DNA of 64,000 nucleotides. Source: Glycomyces buryatensis (lineage in GTDB: Bacteria > Actinomycetota > Actinomycetes > Mycobacteriales > Micromonosporaceae). Within the stretch, counting starts at the first letter, position 1, and every line of letters begins with the position of its first letter. Below, in pieces: positions 61,393-64,000 of the stretch. The DNA is taken from the NCBI RefSeq assembly GCF_004912275.1, contig NZ_STGY01000010.1:1-64000 (forward strand), given 5' to 3'. The translations under genes and the position numbers were made by a program. The notes below the pieces were generated by a model that worked only from the letters and a program-made list of their open reading frames with translations, ran no database searches and had not been told where the DNA came from.

Positions 61393-62097
61393 ATGGCCCA
61401 ATTGCTGCTGATCGAGGACGATGAACGGGTCCGCACCGCGCTGCTGCGGAGCCTGCGCGACCTGAACCATCAGGTCGCCTCCGCACCCGATGCGATGACC
61501 GGTCTGCGGGCTGCGATCGACCACCGGCCCGACCTGGTCGTGCTCGATCTCGGGCTGCCCGATCTCGATGGGGCCCAGATGCTTCGGATGCTCCGTGGCG
61601 TCTCGGACGTGCCGGTGATCGTGGCGACCGCCCGGGACGACGAGGAGGAGATCGTGCGGGTCCTCGGTTCGGGCGCCGACGACTACGTGGTCAAGCCGTT
61701 CACCGCGAAGCAGCTCGACGCCCGGATTCAGGCGGTGCTGCGTCGGGTCGGGGGCGGATCAGCCGCGTCGGTGGATCCGACGGTGTCGGTGGGGCCCTTG
61801 CGGATCGATCCGCGCGGGCGCTCGGCATACCTGGACGGGCGGGCACTGGAGTTGAGCCCCAAGGAGTTCGACCTGCTGTATTACCTGGCGGCCCGGGCCG
61901 GTGAGGTGGTCGCGAAGAGGCAGTTGCTCACGGACGTGTGGGACCTGCCGTTCGGCGGCGCGGACAAGACCGTCGACGTGCATCTGGCGTGGCTGCGCCG
62001 CAAGCTCGGCGAGACCGCGCAGGCCCCGCGCTTCCTGCACACGGTGCGCGGCGTCGGCGTCAAGATCGTGGATCCGGCCGAGGGGAGTGCGCAATGA
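61393..62097 (+). CDS. OmpR-family response regulator
   Basis: The 234-residue protein has a receiver domain with acidic pocket EDD, phosphoacceptor Asp52 in VVLDLGLPDLDG and Lys in VVKPF, followed by a winged-helix DNA-binding domain (FDLLYYLAARAGEVVAKRQLL, VDVHLAWLRRKLGE, VRGVGVKI). TAGAGT (61380-61385) lies seven bases before the ATG without a ribosome site, so the transcript is probably leaderless. The histidine kinase follows, overlapping by four bases (ATGA). Confidence 0.93.
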   Translation: MAQLLLIEDDERVRTALLRSLRDLNHQVASAPDAMTGLRAAIDHRPDLVVLDLGLPDLDGAQMLRMLRGVSDVPVIVATARDDEEEIVRVLGSGADDYVVKPFTAKQLDARIQAVLRRVGGGSAASVDPTVSVGPLRIDPRGRSAYLDGRALELSPKEFDLLYYLAARAGEVVAKRQLLTDVWDLPFGGADKTVDVHLAWLRRKLGETAQAPRFLHTVRGVGVKIVDPAEGSAQ

Positions 62098-63353
62098 GGG
62101 CCCGGCTGACGCTCCTGGTCGGCGCCACCGCGACCCTGATCCTGCTGGCCTTCGCGATCCCCATGGCGATCCTGCTGAAGAACAGCGCCGCACAGGAGGC
62201 CATCGCGAGTGCCGAACAGGAGGGTCAGCTGCTGACCCCGATCGTGAGCACCGGCGATGTGGGCCGCGTCGAGAACGTCGTGCAGACCTACAACGCGTCC
62301 GGGGCGTACCCGGTCACCGTGTTCTGGCCGGACGGCACCGTCACGGGTGAGCAGGTGCCCCGGTCGAACGCGGTGGAGTTGGCCGCGCGCGGACAGTCGT
62401 TCACCGCCGAGACCGCCGGCGGCCGCGAGATCCTGTACGGCATCGGTCTGGCCGACGGTTCAGCCGTCGTGCGCATCTATGTCAGCGATGACCAGTTGAC
62501 AGCCGGAGTCGGTCGGTCTTGGCTGCTGCTCGGGGCGATCGCGGTGGCGCTCTTGGCTTTCGGGCTGCTGCTGGCCTCGCGGTTCGCGCGGTTGCTGCTG
62601 GTGCCGCTGAACGATCTGGCGGCCGTCTCGCACCGCCTCGCGGGCGGGGATCTGGATGCGCGGGCGGACGCGTCGGGTCCGGCGGAGCTGCGCAATGTCG
62701 GCACGGCGTTGAACACCCTTGCGGAGCAGATCAAGGAGCTGCTCGAGGGCGAGCGCGAGCGCGTCGCCGACCTCTCCCATCGGCTTCGCACCCCGCTCAC
62801 GGTGCTGCGCCTGGAGACCGAGGCGTTGCGCGATCGGGCCGAGCGCGAGACGATCGAGCAGGCGGTGGGCGAGGTCGAGCGGGCCGTCAACGCGGCCATC
62901 GAGGATGCCCGCAATCCGGCCGAGGCCGGGACGTGCGACGCGGCGGCGGTGGTGGCCGAGCGCGTCGAGTTCTGGTCGGCCCTGGCCGAGGACACCGCCC
63001 GCGAGTGCCGGGTGCGGCTCGCCCCCGGCCCGCTGCCGGTGTCGCTGTCGGCCGCCGAGCTCGCCGCCGCCATGGATTCGCTGCTGGCCAACGTCTTCGC
63101 GCACACCCCCGACGGGACCGCGTTCGAGGTGCGGTTGACGCCGCGCTACGAGGGCGGCGCCACCGTGGACGTGGCCGACGAGGGTCCGGGCCTGCCGAAC
63201 CTGGCGGTGTTCAATCGGGGCGCCAGCGAGGGCGGTTCGACCGGGCTCGGACTCGACATCGCCCGGCGCGCCGCCGACGCCTCGGGCGGCCGGCTCGTGT
63301 TCGGCCAGGGCACGGGAGGCGTCGGCGCTCTCATCAGACTCGAACTCGGTTAG
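62094..63353 (+). CDS. Sensor histidine kinase
   Basis: The 419-residue kinase has two transmembrane helices (about 5-28 and 144-166), an extracytoplasmic domain of about 115 residues between them, a HAMP domain, and an HisKA domain with H229 in ADLSHRLRTPLTVLRLE. The ATPase domain shows N box LLANVFAHTPDG, G1 DVADEGPGLP and G2 GSTGLGLDI. The stimulus is unknown. Its stop (TAG at 63351-63353) overlaps the stop of the convergent VTC gene. Confidence 0.92.
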   Translation: MRARLTLLVGATATLILLAFAIPMAILLKNSAAQEAIASAEQEGQLLTPIVSTGDVGRVENVVQTYNASGAYPVTVFWPDGTVTGEQVPRSNAVELAARGQSFTAETAGGREILYGIGLADGSAVVRIYVSDDQLTAGVGRSWLLLGAIAVALLAFGLLLASRFARLLLVPLNDLAAVSHRLAGGDLDARADASGPAELRNVGTALNTLAEQIKELLEGERERVADLSHRLRTPLTVLRLETEALRDRAERETIEQAVGEVERAVNAAIEDARNPAEAGTCDAAAVVAERVEFWSALAEDTARECRVRLAPGPLPVSLSAAELAAAMDSLLANVFAHTPDGTAFEVRLTPRYEGGATVDVADEGPGLPNLAVFNRGASEGGSTGLGLDIARRAADASGGRLVFGQGTGGVGALIRLELG

Positions 63354-64000
63354 ATCAGAGCCAGGTTGGGCCCGAAGCATTCGCGTCGGGCCCGCGCCCA
63401 CGGATTCGCCCGCACTCCGGGCGAGAGCACCGAGACGGCCAGGCAGTACTTGCTGATCGATTCCGGGCGGGCCCCCATCGCCCACAGGATGCGGTCGGCC
63501 GTGCCTCCGGGCCGGGCCGCCTTCACCTCGACCAGGTGCATGGGTCGCGACGCCACCGTCGCCTCGCTAGCGACGCAGCGCAGGTCCTCGTCGCAGGTGA
63601 CGCGGGTGTCCTCGGCGAGGTTCACGAGCGTGTGCCGCCGGTAGTCGGTGCGAAGCCGCGGGGCCATCCCGGCCGGGACGGCCATGCCGTAGGCCTCCCA
63701 CAGGGTCCGGGCCAGGTGCTCGGCCGCGTCGGGGGCGATCCGCCCGGCGTCGGCGGCTCGGTAGGGCAGCCGTTCCTTGACGGTGTCCTGGCGGGCGCCC
63801 TTGAGTTTGACCTCGAAGGCGCAGTCCCCGGAGTCGACGTAGGTTCGGGTGCGGACCTTGAAGCGGCGCCGGCGGCCCTGGCGGTGCTGCCGGTAGGTCA
63901 ACAGGTCCGGGGTGTCGAAGTAGACCGATTCGTAGGCGAATCGTCGCCTGCCGTCGATGTCCAGGCAGGCCCAGGTCCCCGTGGCCGCCAAGGCGTCTCG
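63350..64000 (-). CDS. VTC-domain protein (partial, 5' end outside window)
   Basis: The reading frame is open to the right edge, so only the C-terminal 216 codons are seen. They show VTC-type tunnel-fold landmarks: FAYESVYFDTPDLLTYRQHRQ, RRRRFKVRTRTYVDSGDCAFEVKLKG and a later MHLVEVKAARPGG. Bacterial VTC-domain proteins are related to polyphosphate polymerases and often sit near CotH-like kinases; none is visible here. Its stop overlaps the histidine-kinase stop by four bases. Confidence 0.75.
   Translation of the reverse strand, partial: RDALAATGTWACLDIDGRRRFAYESVYFDTPDLLTYRQHRQGRRRRFKVRTRTYVDSGDCAFEVKLKGARQDTVKERLPYRAADAGRIAPDAAEHLARTLWEAYGMAVPAGMAPRLRTDYRRHTLVNLAEDTRVTCDEDLRCVASEATVASRPMHLVEVKAARPGGTADRILWAMGARPESISKYCLAVSVLSPGVRANPWARARRECFGPNLALI

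Overview
This is a high-GC chromosomal window from an actinomycete (Actinomycetota). The evidence is frequent GTG starts, many translationally coupled stop/start overlaps, several apparently leaderless genes, and gene orders typical of that phylum: rplM-rpsI-glmM, glmU-prs-rplY-pth, argS-lysA-hom-thrC-thrB, and rho-rpmE-prfA-prmC followed by the ATP synthase operon. A family-level placement (something near Glycomyces or Stackebrandtia) is only a guess.

Layout. 1-9541 is accessory: a TetR regulator diverging from a small membrane protein, a GNAT acetyltransferase, two tandem secreted HNH-type nucleases (one with a proprotein-convertase P-domain), a small secreted I36-like protein, an unknown membrane protein, then an FAD monooxygenase, a VOC protein and a methyltransferase. 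9636-15116 is a thiamine operon, thiE-thiO-thiS-thiG-thiD-thiC, behind a promoter and a TPP riboswitch. 15171-17828 is a convergent TPR-CHAT protease-like gene. 18160-20847 is rplM-rpsI-glmM. 20949-23317 is LemA with two membrane-anchored paralogs, followed by tRNA-Gln. 23437-27753 is a xylose-type sugar ABC operon whose last gene is a ROK regulator, with a 17-bp perfect palindrome over its promoter. 27857-31792 is glmU-prs-rplY-pth. 31949-33442 is a polyprenyl-phosphate sugar transferase, and 33618-36795 is sulfate activation (cysQ, cysD, cysN). 36883-40579, on the minus strand, is a small unknown cluster (YjbR, a Pro-rich membrane protein, DUF305 and two DUF3105 proteins). 40688-47006 is argS and the aspartate-family amino-acid genes. 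47003-47169 is a long imperfect palindrome at the thrB stop, followed by a long rho leader. 47694-60770 is rho, rpmE, prfA, prmC, a Sua5-type gene, a low-molecular-weight phosphatase and the ATP synthase operon. 60777-64000 is a secreted acidic protein, an OmpR-type two-component system and the edge of a VTC-domain gene.

How the genes work together. Most of the window is housekeeping: thiamine, cell-wall precursors (glmM, glmU), PRPP, translation (L13, L9-partner S9, L25, L31, RF1 and its methylase, Pth, ArgRS), sulfate assimilation, Lys/Thr/Met precursors, transcription termination and oxidative phosphorylation. The points most worth following are the absence of atpC (epsilon) after atpD together with a gamma-subunit loop insertion, the palindromic element at thrB, the lone TPR-CHAT protein, the DUF3105/DUF305 cluster, the HNH-P-domain fusion, and two well-formed palindromic operators.
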